From Verrucomicrobiales bacterium (GTDB lineage Bacteria > Verrucomicrobiota > Verrucomicrobiia > Limisphaerales > J093): 64,000 bases of DNA. This document shows, piece by piece, positions 17,833 through 26,314 of this stretch. Each line of letters begins with the position of its first letter. Within the stretch, counting starts at the first letter, position 1. The stretch is taken from positions 283,421 through 347,420 of the forward strand of contig JACKPW010000006.1 in the NCBI GenBank assembly GCA_024233215.1, given 5' to 3'. The notes below the pieces were generated by a model. That model searched no databases. It saw only the letters and a program-made list of their open reading frames with translations, and was not told where the DNA came from. A program made the position numbers and the translations under genes.

Positions 17833-19326
17833 ATGGCACAACTGGAACTGTTCAAGCTGCTGAGCAAGGGATTGGAGCGCACCCTGCGCGACATGAATCC
17901 GTGGTGGCAGGGTGATCCCATTCCCGCTGTGCCGCCCATCCGCCGGTGGGCCTATGAGCCGGTGCTCGGCAGCCTGCGCAGCCAGTTGTCGCCGGCGGTC
18001 GTGCTGCGGGGCCCGCGGCAGGTGGGAAAGTCCACGTTGTTGGCCCAGGTGATCGACTCTCTTCTCGCCGAAGGGATTTCGCCGAGGCGGATATTCCGCG
18101 TCCAGTTTGACGACCTTCCGGACCTGAAACGGTTGTCCTCCCCGATCACTGAATTGGGGCAGTGGTATTGCGATCACATCCTGGGGAAGAGCTATGCGCG
18201 CGCGGCGGCGGATGGCGAGGCGCCCTGTTTCGTCCTCGATGAAGTGCAGAACCTGCCCGACTGGGCGCCGCAACTGAAGCACATCCTCGACATCGGCAAG
18301 GTGCGGGCACTGGTCACCGGCAGTTCCGCCCTGCGCATCCAGGCGGGTCACGACAGCCTCGCCGGCCGGTTGTTCACAGTGGAAATGGGGCCGCTGCTGC
18401 TGCGGGAGATCGCCGCCTTTCGTGGACTCGGCAGCCTGAAGCCCCAACTCGGTTTCAACGGACTGGGTCCGCTGAAAGAAAAGGAGTTCTGGCTGGAACT
18501 GCGGGCCTTTGGTGAAAGGCACTCGGAGATCCGGCAAACCGCGTTCGCCGCCTTCTCAGAACGCGGCGCCTACCCGGTGGCGCAAGCCAATCCGGATGAA
18601 CCCTGGGAACGGGTCGCGGATGTGTTGGAGGAGACCGTCATTCGCCGTGCGATTCAGCACGATCTCCGCATGGGCCCAAGGGGGCAGAAACGCGATGAAG
18701 CGCTCTTGGAGGAGGTCTTCCGGTTGACCTGCCGCTATGCGGGGCAGGCCCCACGCCAGGCTCTGTACCTGGACGAGTTGCGCCGTTCCCAAGGAGCAAA
18801 TCTCGGCTGGCCACGAGTCCTGAGTTACCTGCGCTTCCTGGACGGCACGTTGTTGCTTCGCCTCATCAAGCCGCTCGAACTGCGGCTGAAGCGCAAACAG
18901 GGCGCGAGCAAACTCTGTCTTTGTGATCATGCCCTGCGTGCCGCCTGGCTTCAGGAACAGATCCCACTGGACCCGCCGTTGTTGAAGCAGAAGCCGGAAC
19001 TGGCCAACCTGGCGGGGCACCTGGCCGAAAGCGCCACCGGCTATTTCCTCAGTTCGGTTCCTCACCTGGATGTCGCCCACTTTCCAGAACGCGCCGCGGA
19101 ACGGGAGGTGGATTTCGTGGTCACGATCGGGGACCAGCGCATCCCGATTGAGGTAAAATACCGGGGGAGGATCACTGCTGAAGACGTCCGTGGGCTGCAG
19201 TCGTTCGTCGAAAAACCGGTCTATCGGGCCCCTTTCGGGTTACTGCTGACCCGGGATGATCAGCAAGCCACCGACGATCCCAGGATCATCAGTCTGCCAC
19301 TTTCCACCCTGCTCCTCATGCGCTGA
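17833..19326 (+). CDS. AAA-family ATPase with DUF4143 domain
   Basis: 497 residues of the AAA_14-DUF4143 type. Walker A is LRGPRQVGKST near residues 57-67, Walker B CFVLDEVQNLPDW near 136, and a sensor-like VTGSSALRI follows. The C-terminal part ends in VDFVVTIGDQRIPIEVKYRGR, the DUF4143 endonuclease-like E-x-K pattern. Family members are common, often mobile, and sometimes placed in defence or toxin-antitoxin settings, but their function is largely unproven. It starts 61 bp after thrS; no partner gene is adjacent, and the following giant TPR gene begins 48 bp downstream. Confidence 0.88.
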   Translation: MAQLELFKLLSKGLERTLRDMNPWWQGDPIPAVPPIRRWAYEPVLGSLRSQLSPAVVLRGPRQVGKSTLLAQVIDSLLAEGISPRRIFRVQFDDLPDLKRLSSPITELGQWYCDHILGKSYARAAADGEAPCFVLDEVQNLPDWAPQLKHILDIGKVRALVTGSSALRIQAGHDSLAGRLFTVEMGPLLLREIAAFRGLGSLKPQLGFNGLGPLKEKEFWLELRAFGERHSEIRQTAFAAFSERGAYPVAQANPDEPWERVADVLEETVIRRAIQHDLRMGPRGQKRDEALLEEVFRLTCRYAGQAPRQALYLDELRRSQGANLGWPRVLSYLRFLDGTLLLRLIKPLELRLKRKQGASKLCLCDHALRAAWLQEQIPLDPPLLKQKPELANLAGHLAESATGYFLSSVPHLDVAHFPERAAEREVDFVVTIGDQRIPIEVKYRGRITAEDVRGLQSFVEKPVYRAPFGLLLTRDDQQATDDPRIISLPLSTLLLMR

Positions 19327-19374
19327 GGGAAGACGAGTAGCGCGGCGGGCAGGCTCACGCATGGAAGGAAATCG

Positions 19375-22300
19375 ATGTCCACCGCCCTCAAGACACCCGA
19401 TGACCACGTAATCCGGGCTCTCACGGAGGTCTACGAACGTGGGCTCACCCTGGACGCGCTGGCCCGCGCCCAACAGTTCGCCCCGCTCGGGGAATGGGAC
19501 GGCGCCGGGCCGTGCGTTCTCGCGGCCCGTCTGGCCGCCAATGCCGGCGCGGCTCGCCTGGCCAAGCGTCTGGCAGTTCGCGCCCTGCGGTCCAATCCGC
19601 GGGCCCCCGGCGCCCTGGCACAGTACGGCTATGAGGTGATGAACGAGCGCGGCCCGCTGGCCCTGTGGCGGCTGCTGCGGGACCGGCACGAGGAATTCGC
19701 GGGCGGCACCGACGAGGAAAAGGCGGAACTGCTCTGCCTGAAGGGCCTGGCCGCCTGCGAACTGCGGGACTTCTCCAACGCCGAGCAACTGCTCACAAGT
19801 GCCGAGGCACTGGACCCGGCCCGGCCCTGGATCCGGCTGCAACGGGCCCGGCTGTTCGAGCGCCTGGACCGGGTCGAGGACGCGCTGGTGGCAACCGGGG
19901 AGGCCATCGACCTGCACCCGCATCCGTTCTTCCGGGCCGGCGTGCAAACCCGCGCCCACCTCCTGCAACTCCTGGACCGGGACGGCGAGGCCATCGCCCT
20001 CCTGCAGGCCGCCGATGCCGTCATCCAAAACGGACCGGTGGTGGCCCAACTCTACGCGATCCTGAGCGAGAACGGCCGGTGGTCGGAGGCGGAGACCGCA
20101 TTGGAACGTTTTGTGGCACTGTCGCCGTTGCTGGAGAAGCCGCTGCGGGAATGGGTCGCAGCCCAGCGGGCACGGGTCGCTTACCACCTGGGTCGACGCG
20201 ACATCGCCGCCGGGTTTGCGCGCACGCTGGACGACGATTTTCACCGGCGGTTTGCCGAGAAGCTCACGGGTGAACCGCCTGAACGGGAGCGGGTGCACCT
20301 CGAGGTCGGGTTTGTCCGGCAGCATTTCAAGACCTGCGCTCCGGCGACGCTGGCGGCACTGGGTCGCTACTGGGAGATGCCGGCGGAACATCTCCAGCTT
20401 GCGGAAGCGATGTGCTATGACGGCACGCCACACTGGCAGCAGCGACAGTGGGCGGAGGATCATGGCTGGCTGGTGCGGGAGTTCTCCGTGACCGGCGAGA
20501 GCGCCGTTGCCCTGATTGAACGGGGGGTTCCGTTTGCCATTGCCGTGGTGGACGCCACCTCCGCGCACATGATGGCGGTGGTCGGTTTTGACCGAACCCG
20601 CGGCACGCTGTTGCTGCGGGATCCGGGCCAGCCCTATACGCTGGAGGCGCCGACCACCGAGTTCTTGAAACGCTACGCCCCCTTCGGTCCCCACGGGATG
20701 GTGTTCGTTCCGGAAGCGGGGAAAGGCCGGCTGGAGGGACTGGTGCTGCCGGACGCTGAAGCCCGGGATGAATTTCACTGTCTGCGCGCCGCGCTCGCCC
20801 GGAATGACCGGCCCACCGCAGCGGAGCGATGCCGCAGACTGGACGCCGCGTTTGCCGACCATTTCCTGACCTGGGAAGCGCGGTTGGACCTCGCCACCTA
20901 CGACGCCAACGAAACGGAGCAGGCCCGTTGCCTGCATCACCTGCTGGAGTTGTTTCCCAACACCCCCGCCCGACAGTTGCGCCGTTTCCGTGGTCTGCGC
21001 GAGGCCCCCTGGGAGGAACGGGTGCGATTTCTGCGGGAAGCCTGCGCGGCGGAGGAGGCGGATCCGGCCTTGTTGATCGAACTCGCCCGCACGTTGCAGA
21101 CCGATGCGCGTTGCCTCTCCGAGGCAAGGCTTTGGCTGCGCCGGGGAGCGCGTCGCCGCCCGGTGGATGCCGTGGCACAGGCGGAGATCCTCTGGGGGGA
21201 GGGCCGACTGGAGGAGGCCACGGAAATCTACCGGTTCGCCGCCAACCTGGAGAGCTTCCGCGAGGACCTGTATCAAACGTGGTTCGTGGCCTGCCGGCGA
21301 ACCCGCCGGACGGACGAGGCGCTGGCGCATCTGCAGGATCGCTTCCACCGGTTCGGTGCCCGGTCGGAACAACCGGCACTCACCCTGGCCTGGGCCTGGC
21401 GGGAGGTGGAACAACCGCGACGTGCGCGGGAAGTGCTGGGCGAAGCCGCCCGCCTGCGCCCGGATGACGGACAATTGCTGCTTCGGTCGGCGGGTTTGGT
21501 GGCCCAACTTGGAGATGCCGTTGAGGCCGCCGCCCTGCTCGAGGCGGCCCGGCCAAAGGTTCGCCCGAACGACTGGCTGCGAACCGCGGCCGAGATCGCC
21601 GAAGGACTTTCAGATCAGCGGACCGCACTGCAACGCGCCCGGGAGATTCTCGAGTTGGAGCCGCTGGCCCTCGACGCCCACGCCGGAGTGACCCGCTTGC
21701 TCGCCCGCCTGGAAGGCCCGAAGGCGGCTCGCGCCCACCTCGAGTCCGCCTGCGCCGCGTTCCCCCATCACTACGGTCTGCGCCACATGCTGGTCGAGTG
21801 GAGCCGCGACACGGATCCGGCGGCGGCAGCGGCGGGCGCCCGCAAACTGCTGCAACTGGCCCCCTCGGATCCCTGGGCACTGCGGGAACTCGCGCTCGCC
21901 CTGTCCCGGGCGAACCGTCACGAGGAGGCGTTGCGTGAGGCGGAGGAGGCCGTGCGCGCCGAACCGCGCAACAGCTACAGCCATTCCGTGCACGGGCATC
22001 TCCTGGAACGACTGGGAAGACTCGACGAGGCCGCCGCCGCACTCCGGCGCGCCGTGGAACTGAGCGTCGACAACGGCGACGCGATGGACACCCTGCTGAA
22101 CCTCACCCGGACCGATGAAGCGCGGAAACGGGAACTCGCGTTCATCGAGCAGCAACTGATCGAGCAGGTGGTCGCCGGTGACGGACTGCTCGCCTTTCTG
22201 AGTGTGGCCCGCCCGGTCCTCGATCCGGAGTCGCTGCTCCAGGGTCTGCGCCGGGCCCACACCGAACGACCGGACCTCTGGCACGCGGGGTCGGCCCTGG

Positions 22301-24423
22301 TTTCCCAACTGGGGCACATGGGCCGACTGGATGAGGCCCTGGACCTCGCGCACCGGGCCACCGAACGCTTTCCCCATCTGCCCCGCATCTGGTTGGACCT
22401 CGCCATCGTTCACCGCTGGCGCAGCCAACCGGAGGAAGAGATCGCCGCCGCCGAACACGCCTTCGAGATCAGCCCGGCCTGGCCTCCTGCAGCCCTCACC
22501 CTCACCGATGCACTGGAGCGATGCGGTCGGCTGGACGCTTCGCAAACGGTTCATGAGCGCGCCCTTCAGCACGCTCCCAACGACGCCCAACTGCACGCCT
22601 CATACGCCCACCTGCTCTGGCGGCAACGCCGGACGAACGAGGCCTTCGCTGCGGTGGAACGGGCGCTCCGCCTTGCTCCAGGGCACGAGTGGGCCTGGAA
22701 CCTGCTCCAGGAATGGGCAAATGACCGCGGGGAGCCGGACCGGGTCACCACACTGGCCCGGAGTCTCACCCTGGAACGTCCCGGCGAAGCCCGGGTCTGG
22801 CTGGTGCTTGTCGGAATCCTGAGCAATCCCGACGACCTCTCCGAGCGCCGGGCTGCGGTGGATCGTGCACTCGCATTGGAACCGCATTCGACGGAGGCGT
22901 GGGACGCGAAGGCCACCCTGCTGACGGAGGCGGAGCAGTTCGACGACGCCCTGCGGGCCTGCGAGGAAGGGATCGCCGCCTGCACCGTTGATGTCCATCT
23001 GTTACGGGGACGACAGGCCTGGATCGAGGCGCAACGTCGGCGCCTGCCCGAGGCGGTGGAACGGATGCGTGCCGTCCTGGCCGAGAATGCGAGCTACGCG
23101 TGGGGCTGGAGTCAGCTTGCCGCCTGGCTGGTGGTGCAGGAAGCCCACCAGGAAGCCTCCACCGCCCTCGAGCAACTCGTCCAGCTCCAGCCCTACAACG
23201 CCTGGGTCCACCGACAACTCGGGTTCCTGCGGTTGAAGCAGGACGACCTGGAAGGTGCCCGGAAGGCCTTCGCCACGACGCTTCGTCTGACCCCCACGGA
23301 TGCTGCTGCCGCCGCCAACCTGCTGGACCTCCAGATTCGCGAGGGCGACGACGAGGCGGCGACCGCCACGCTGCGGTTGATGCAGACGCACCAACCCGGC
23401 GCCCGGACACTGGCGGCCGCGATCACCCTGGACCTCCGCGCCGGCGAACCCAAGGCAGCCCTTCGGGGGTTGCGGGAACTATGCACGTCCCCCGACCCCG
23501 ATCCGCGACCGATCAACGAGGTGACCCTGGAGTTCCAACGCATCGGTCCGGCCCGGCGCGCGGTGCGAGTGTTGCAACGTGCCCTGAAAGCGGGCTCCTG
23601 CAATCCCCAGGTCGCCGCCGCGCTGATCCGGTTGTTGATCCTCCGCAACCAGCGCCCCCGGGCAACCCGGGTGTTCCTGCGACTCCCGGAGGGTGAAGCC
23701 CGGCACCGGGCGGTGGCCCCGCTCGTGCAGGGGTTGGTCGCCGGCCGCAGCCGCTTCCGGTTCTGGTGGATCCTCCGCCGGCGCGGACGAAGCCTCGCCC
23801 GGGATGACGAATCCTGGGGCCACGTCGGCTATGGCTTGATCACGCTCAACCGGATGCGAGCCGGAGCCCGTTGGATGGCGGACTGGAGAACCCGCCGGAT
23901 CGTCCAGCCGTGGATGCTCTTCAACTACTGCCTGGCGCTGCGTGATCTGGGCCGCTACGACGAGGCCAATGCGGTGGCCCGGCACGTGGTCGACACCTGG
24001 GGACACCGCGAAGGAGCGGCGGACCTGCACCTGTTCCTGGCAGTGGAGGAAGCGCTGGCGGGCGCGGTGGAACCGGCCCGGCAACATCTGGCCAGTGCGG
24101 TGGTCCGGAAGGATGTCGCCCACGACCAGGCATTGTCCGCGCTGGCCGGCGCGCTGCTGGAACATCTCCAGACCCCACGCGAGGAGCGGCCCGCCGGGTT
24201 CAGCAGCCTCCGGGATCGGTTGAGCCTCCACTTTCCCGCCGGGAGCCTGCCCCGGTTCTCGAAGGATCTCCGCCGAACCTTTCGTCGCACCGGGAAGGTG
24301 ATGGCAGGCCAGGGAGCGGGTTGGCGCGCCCGGCTTTGGTTCGGCTGGCGGCTCCACTGGCAGTGGCTCGCAGTCGCAGCCGGCCTGGCCTACCTGGGAC
24401 GTTTTCTGAGGTTCCCCGACTGA
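19375..24423 (+). CDS. Giant TPR protein with embedded C39-like cysteine peptidase domain
   Basis: 1682 residues. Residues 1-300 are TPR-like helical repeats. About 305-455 form a C39-peptidase-like domain (VRQHFKTCAPATLAALG; SAHMMAVVGFD; LLLRDPGQPY) with the expected triad C321, H398 and D416. Residues 460-1640 are dozens of further TPRs, and the C terminus has one hydrophobic helix (WLAVAAGLAYLGRFL), so it may be anchored by its tail. There is no signal peptide. GGAAGGA precedes the ATG at 19375. C39 domains usually cleave double-glycine leader peptides within ABC exporters; here no exporter is fused, suggesting a scaffold-bound processing protease or a stand-alone transglutaminase-fold enzyme. 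Confidence 0.85.
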   Translation: MSTALKTPDDHVIRALTEVYERGLTLDALARAQQFAPLGEWDGAGPCVLAARLAANAGAARLAKRLAVRALRSNPRAPGALAQYGYEVMNERGPLALWRLLRDRHEEFAGGTDEEKAELLCLKGLAACELRDFSNAEQLLTSAEALDPARPWIRLQRARLFERLDRVEDALVATGEAIDLHPHPFFRAGVQTRAHLLQLLDRDGEAIALLQAADAVIQNGPVVAQLYAILSENGRWSEAETALERFVALSPLLEKPLREWVAAQRARVAYHLGRRDIAAGFARTLDDDFHRRFAEKLTGEPPERERVHLEVGFVRQHFKTCAPATLAALGRYWEMPAEHLQLAEAMCYDGTPHWQQRQWAEDHGWLVREFSVTGESAVALIERGVPFAIAVVDATSAHMMAVVGFDRTRGTLLLRDPGQPYTLEAPTTEFLKRYAPFGPHGMVFVPEAGKGRLEGLVLPDAEARDEFHCLRAALARNDRPTAAERCRRLDAAFADHFLTWEARLDLATYDANETEQARCLHHLLELFPNTPARQLRRFRGLREAPWEERVRFLREACAAEEADPALLIELARTLQTDARCLSEARLWLRRGARRRPVDAVAQAEILWGEGRLEEATEIYRFAANLESFREDLYQTWFVACRRTRRTDEALAHLQDRFHRFGARSEQPALTLAWAWREVEQPRRAREVLGEAARLRPDDGQLLLRSAGLVAQLGDAVEAAALLEAARPKVRPNDWLRTAAEIAEGLSDQRTALQRAREILELEPLALDAHAGVTRLLARLEGPKAARAHLESACAAFPHHYGLRHMLVEWSRDTDPAAAAAGARKLLQLAPSDPWALRELALALSRANRHEEALREAEEAVRAEPRNSYSHSVHGHLLERLGRLDEAAAALRRAVELSVDNGDAMDTLLNLTRTDEARKRELAFIEQQLIEQVVAGDGLLAFLSVARPVLDPESLLQGLRRAHTERPDLWHAGSALVSQLGHMGRLDEALDLAHRATERFPHLPRIWLDLAIVHRWRSQPEEEIAAAEHAFEISPAWPPAALTLTDALERCGRLDASQTVHERALQHAPNDAQLHASYAHLLWRQRRTNEAFAAVERALRLAPGHEWAWNLLQEWANDRGEPDRVTTLARSLTLERPGEARVWLVLVGILSNPDDLSERRAAVDRALALEPHSTEAWDAKATLLTEAEQFDDALRACEEGIAACTVDVHLLRGRQAWIEAQRRRLPEAVERMRAVLAENASYAWGWSQLAAWLVVQEAHQEASTALEQLVQLQPYNAWVHRQLGFLRLKQDDLEGARKAFATTLRLTPTDAAAAANLLDLQIREGDDEAATATLRLMQTHQPGARTLAAAITLDLRAGEPKAALRGLRELCTSPDPDPRPINEVTLEFQRIGPARRAVRVLQRALKAGSCNPQVAAALIRLLILRNQRPRATRVFLRLPEGEARHRAVAPLVQGLVAGRSRFRFWWILRRRGRSLARDDESWGHVGYGLITLNRMRAGARWMADWRTRRIVQPWMLFNYCLALRDLGRYDEANAVARHVVDTWGHREGAADLHLFLAVEEALAGAVEPARQHLASAVVRKDVAHDQALSALAGALLEHLQTPREERPAGFSSLRDRLSLHFPAGSLPRFSKDLRRTFRRTGKVMAGQGAGWRARLWFGWRLHWQWLAVAAGLAYLGRFLRFPD

Positions 24424-24579
24424 GGGCCGCGGCATGGAATCCCGCCTTCAAGCGGTTCCTGCGCCCCCGGCCCGAAGGCGACCCTCGATGCCGGTCGTTC
24501 AGACCCGCTCCATGCCGCACCTCATCAATGACCGATCCAAGGATTGCCCGAAACACCGGCGCCCCCTCATACTACGCCC

Positions 24580-25980
24580 ATGACAACACACCCGCCCGCA
24601 ATGCGGTCCGAGCCCGGCTTCAACATCAACCGCCGCCGCTTTCTCCAGTCCGCCTCCGCTCTGGCGGCACTGGCCGCCCTGCCCTCCTGGGGCGCGGATG
24701 CGCTGGACCTGGTCAACGGGAAGCCCCGGCGCGTCGGCCTGATCGGGGCGGGTTGGTATGGCAAGAGCGACCTGTGGCGACTGGTCCAGGTCGCCCCCGT
24801 GGAGATCGTGTCCGTGTGCGACCCCGATCAGAACATGCTCGCCGAGGCAGTTGAGATCGCCGGCCAACGCCAGAAATCGAAGCGCAAGCCGCGCACCTAC
24901 ACGGATTACCGCGAAATGCTGAAGGCAAAGGACCTCGACATCGTGCTCGTGGGATCCCCGGACCACTGGCATGCCCTGCATTGCATTGCGGCCATCGAGT
25001 CGGGCGCGGATGTGTACTGCCAGAAACCGATCAGTCGCGACGTACGGGAGGGAGAGGCCATGCTGGATGCCGCGCGCAAGCATGGGCGCGTCGTGCAGAT
25101 CGGCACCCAGCGCAAGAGCACGCCACACCTGATCGACGTCAAGAAACAGGTGGTCGAAGCCGGCCTGCTCGGCAAGGTGGGGCACGTGGAGATGTGCTGC
25201 TACTATCACATGCGGGCCAACGGCAATCCGCCGCTGGAGCCGGTGCCGGACTTCCTGGATTACGAAATGTGGACCGGGCCGGCGCCGCTCCGCCCTTACG
25301 ACGGCCTGCCACACAAGCGCTGGTGGCGGACGTTCATGGAATACGGCAACGGCATCATGGGCGACATGTGCGTGCACATGTACGACACGGCGCGCTGGAT
25401 GCTGGGGTTGGGCTGGCCGAAACGGATCAGCTCCACCGGCGGCATCTACGTGCAGAAGGAGGGGAAGTCGAACATCGCCGACACGCAGGTGGCAACCTTT
25501 GAGCACGACGGCTTCAACTGCGTCTGGCAGCACCGTACCTGGGGTTCCTCCCCCGATCCCGACTATCCCTGGGCGCTCTTCATCTACGGCGAGAAGGGCA
25601 CGCTCAAGGCCAGCACCATGCGGGCGGATTTCATCCCGCAGGATCGCAACGCGAAACCGCTGCATTTCGACTGCTTCTTCGAGCGCGAGAAGTACCCCGA
25701 GGATCTCACGGAAAAGGACATCGAACTCAACGCGGCCCCGGCCACGCGTCTTCACATGCTGGATTTCCTGGCCGCCATCGAGAAACGCAGCCGCCCCGTC
25801 GCCGACATCGAGCAGGGCCATATTTCCACGGCGAGTTGCATTCTGGCCAACCTGTCGATGGACATTGGCCGACCGTTGGTCTACGACCCGGAACGCCGCG
25901 TGGTGGTGGGCGATCGCGAGGCGACCCAGAAGTTGCGCAAGCCTTACCGCACCCCCTGGCAGCATCCCGCAACGGCGTAG
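24580..25980 (+). CDS. Tat-exported Gfo/Idh/MocA family oxidoreductase
   Basis: 466 residues. A twin-arginine signal NRRRFLQSASALAALAAL is followed by a Rossmann fold (RVGLIGAGWYG), the SPDHWHALH segment and the catalytic-lysine loop CQKPISRDVREGE, then the alpha/beta C-terminal domain (WWRTFMEYGNGIMGDMCVHMYDTARWMLGLG). These NAD(P)-dependent enzymes act on sugars or inositols; Tat-exported versions are expanded in Planctomycetes and Verrucomicrobia and probably act on periplasmic glycans. The ATG at 24580 is preferred over an upstream TTG at 24544. It is convergent with the next gene, leaving 3 bp between stops. Confidence 0.92.
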   Translation: MTTHPPAMRSEPGFNINRRRFLQSASALAALAALPSWGADALDLVNGKPRRVGLIGAGWYGKSDLWRLVQVAPVEIVSVCDPDQNMLAEAVEIAGQRQKSKRKPRTYTDYREMLKAKDLDIVLVGSPDHWHALHCIAAIESGADVYCQKPISRDVREGEAMLDAARKHGRVVQIGTQRKSTPHLIDVKKQVVEAGLLGKVGHVEMCCYYHMRANGNPPLEPVPDFLDYEMWTGPAPLRPYDGLPHKRWWRTFMEYGNGIMGDMCVHMYDTARWMLGLGWPKRISSTGGIYVQKEGKSNIADTQVATFEHDGFNCVWQHRTWGSSPDPDYPWALFIYGEKGTLKASTMRADFIPQDRNAKPLHFDCFFEREKYPEDLTEKDIELNAAPATRLHMLDFLAAIEKRSRPVADIEQGHISTASCILANLSMDIGRPLVYDPERRVVVGDREATQKLRKPYRTPWQHPATA

Positions 25981-25983
25981 GTG

Positions 25984-26256
25984 TCAATCCAACAGATTCC
26001 GGATCACGTTGACCTTCGGGATGTCCTCCGGGTTCTCCTTGGCCCGCTTCATCGCCCGCGCAATCTCGAAGGGGGTGAACAGCAGGTCCTTTTCCTGGCC
26101 GCCCTCGAACTGGACCCGCAGGTGATACCAGCAATCCGCCGCCTCCATGCGCCGGCGGTTCAGGGCGTCCTTCATGGACAGGAGATTGCGCACCAGTTTC
26201 GCGTCGCCAATCCGTCCGCCACGCACCTTTTGGCCTGTCTTCTTCGAAATCGCCAT
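25984..26256 (-). CDS. Small conserved-looking hypothetical protein
   Basis: 90 residues, MAISKKTGQKVRGGRIGDAK at the start, rich in Lys/Arg/Glu, no hydrophobic segment and no recognised motif. Probably cytoplasmic. The segment CWYHLRVQFEGGQEKDLLFTPFEIARAMKRA looks like a small folded domain. It lies 58 bp downstream of a 674-residue unknown on the same strand, so the two may form one transcript. Start set at the ATG at 26256. I cannot assign a function. Confidence 0.6.
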   Translation of the reverse strand: MAISKKTGQKVRGGRIGDAKLVRNLLSMKDALNRRRMEAADCWYHLRVQFEGGQEKDLLFTPFEIARAMKRAKENPEDIPKVNVIRNLLD

Positions 26257-26314
26257 GGGCCGATGGTGGGCGGGATTGGGGCACGCTGGCAATCCGGTTT
26301 CGGAGCCGGCCGCG

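Noticed and set aside
19240..21507. A 755-codon antisense frame over the TPR gene, plus other long antisense frames in it
   Set aside because: Shadow of a GC-biased gene: no start signal, no domain, codon bias follows the sense strand.
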